The translations under genes and the position numbers were made by a program. Below the pieces are notes generated by a model. That model made no database searches and was not told where the DNA came from. It was given only the letters and a program-made list of their open reading frames with translations. A stretch of DNA of 64,000 nucleotides from Paenibacillus sp. MZ04-78.2 (GTDB lineage Bacteria > Bacillota > Bacilli > Paenibacillales > NBRC-103111), in contig NZ_JANAVJ010000005.1 of NCBI RefSeq assembly GCF_024213375.1, positions 150,122 through 214,121 on the forward strand. Reading direction: 5' to 3'. Shown here one piece after another: positions 63,117-64,000 of the stretch; positions within the stretch are counted from its first letter, which is position 1, and every line of letters starts with the position of its first letter.

Positions 63117-63736
63117 CGATGCTTTGGATCGATTGAGAAAGTGGACGTCAGCCCGGCGAAATCCCCGGCCAAGCTTGCCAGCGGCTTCAAGTTCTCCGTT
63201 GCTATTTTAAAGTTTCCTGCATAGGCGGCGGAATCCACTTGTACGCGCTCCACGATTCCAAGAACCAGATGATCCCCGCCTACGGGAATAATTCGATCCA
63301 GCTTCAGTTCGAACGCAATCGGCGCTTCAAGCACCGCCGGCACATCGACGCTCTTGCAACGCTGCGGCGTGACTCCCGCAAGCTCGAACTCGTTCTTCTG
63401 CGGCCCGACATTAGCGGACGAAAGCAGCATCGCCTCGCCCAGAGGCTCGGAAACCACATTAATGACAAAATCACCGACCTCGCGAATATTGGTCAGCGTA
63501 TCCTTCACCGTACCTTCCCGTTCACCTACGCCCGGTCCAATGGAAATCAGCAGCGTGGGCGGGTTTCGGGAAGCGACTGTAAAAAAGCTAAAGGGCGCCA
63601 AATTAAGAACGCCGTCCTTGCTTTTGGACGAAACCCACGCAATGGGCCTCGGTACAACCGAACCGATCATCAGCTTGTACATTTCCTGCTCGCTTAAATC
63701 GCCCGTATGAAACGCGAGCGCATCATGCCTCGGCAT
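63107..63736 (-). CDS. flavin reductase-like protein (FMN-binding split barrel)
   Basis: 209 residues. I take the ATG at 63736 with AAGGAAAGG at 9 nt; another ATG 9 nt earlier is too close to that site. MIGSVVPRPIAWVSSKSKDG, NLAPFSFFTVASRNPPTLLISI and NVVSEPLGEAM are the flavin reductase motifs (HpaC-like). It binds FMN and may supply reduced flavin to a monooxygenase. The NtaA-type monooxygenase at 7.6 kb would need such a partner, but they are far apart. An HxlR-like palindrome lies 160 nt upstream. Confidence 0.9.
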   Translation of the reverse strand: MPRHDALAFHTGDLSEQEMYKLMIGSVVPRPIAWVSSKSKDGVLNLAPFSFFTVASRNPPTLLISIGPGVGEREGTVKDTLTNIREVGDFVINVVSEPLGEAMLLSSANVGPQKNEFELAGVTPQRCKSVDVPAVLEAPIAFELKLDRIIPVGGDHLVLGIVERVQVDSAAYAGNFKIATENLKPLASLAGDFAGLTSTFSIDPKHRQE

Positions 63737-63898
63737 CGTTATCATCCTTTCCTTGTTGCCTTGCCTGCGCCTGCCGCATCGGTTTACACCGTCCAACGGG
63801 AGAGTTACAATGTAGTTCTGCCCCTGCGTAACCTGAACTCATATGGCGGCCCGCCGGACACGGTATTCTTAAGTATAAACGCATCCCGGATAAAAAAT

Positions 63899-63922
63899 AG
63901 TACGCACTTTAAAGTTAGTACT
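63899..63922 (-). promoter_or_regulatory. HxlR-like palindromic operator
   Basis: A 24-bp near-perfect palindrome with AGTAC at one end, CTTTAAAG in the centre and GTACT at the other; 10 of 12 base pairs match. AGTACnnACTTTAAAGT-type boxes are bound by HxlR-family repressors. It sits in the intergenic space upstream of the minus-strand flavin reductase, so an HxlR gene may lie beyond the window. Confidence 0.6.
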
Positions 63923-64000
63923 TCACGCCTGTTGATTAACCAAAATAAGGTATTCAAAAATTGAAAAAAGGCCACTCTTTCGATAAAATCGATTCTACCA

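Noticed and set aside
63707..63964. 85-codon plus-strand frame at the right end
   Set aside because: It overlaps the flavin reductase start and its upstream operator and lacks protein-like character.

Overview
The window looks like a chromosomal segment of a GC-rich, spore-forming Bacillota, most likely a Paenibacillus/Cohnella-type member of the Paenibacillaceae. The grounds are GGAGG-type ribosome sites, sigma-A promoters, gerA-type spore germination genes, a T-box leader, TPP and cobalamin riboswitches, Fur boxes and a BirA box. I see no rRNA or tRNA genes, CRISPR arrays, transposases or phage genes.

Layout. 1-5.2 kb: a compact operon matching the poorly understood STM4015-STM4011 set (leucine-rich-repeat protein, ATP-grasp-like protein, sulfatase-like hydrolase, two radical SAM proteins), ending in an adenylylsulfate kinase. 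5.2-9.9 kb: an oligoendopeptidase F, a flavin-dependent monooxygenase and a frameshifted S-layer-homology protein gene. 10-15.3 kb: a metNIQ-type ABC transporter, then TPP-riboswitch-controlled thiC and the B12 lower-ligand gene bluB. 15.3-21.7 kb: the most striking locus, a thiazole/oxazole-modified peptide (heterocycloanthracin/sonorensin-like) cluster. It holds a 93-residue precursor with 20 cysteines in its core, a ThiF-like maturation protein, a fused leader-binding/YcaO cyclodehydratase and a two-domain SagB-type dehydrogenase. 21.7-25.2 kb: a DUF420 membrane protein, a GNAT acetyltransferase with a large intragenic inverted repeat, and an amino-acid permease with a long leader.

25.2-31.9 kb: a BirA-controlled biotin operon bioA-D-B-F-H-C, followed by a small zinc-ribbon protein gene. 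32.2-40.4 kb: an orphan gerB, a Fur-controlled heme monooxygenase, a small secreted protein, a patch of three frameshifted genes (phosphotransferase, ankyrin, small ORF) and a gerA-gerB-gerC operon flanked by a near-identical 31/32-bp repeat. 40.5-44 kb: T-box-controlled isoleucyl-tRNA synthetase, apparently the eukaryote-like IleS2 type. 44-46 kb: a short-chain dehydrogenase and an arylamine N-acetyltransferase. 46.2-50.1 kb: nrdI-nrdE-nrdF (class Ib ribonucleotide reductase) behind a cobalamin riboswitch. 50.1-55.5 kb: an AT-rich islet, a MarR/MFS drug-efflux pair with palindromic operators, and an iron region (MFS exporter, truncated AraC regulator, siderophore-binding lipoprotein, two Fur boxes). 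55.5-64 kb: acyltransferase, Dps, M23 peptidase, UbiB-type kinase with a phasin-like partner, MFS transporter, SIMPL protein and a flavin reductase with an HxlR-like operator upstream.

Cofactor supply and its control recur through the segment: thiamine (thiC), B12 lower ligand (bluB), biotin, and a B12-sensing switch that should turn off the B12-independent reductase. Several genes carry simple frameshifts, two at short homopolymers, so either local decay or residual sequencing indels are possible.
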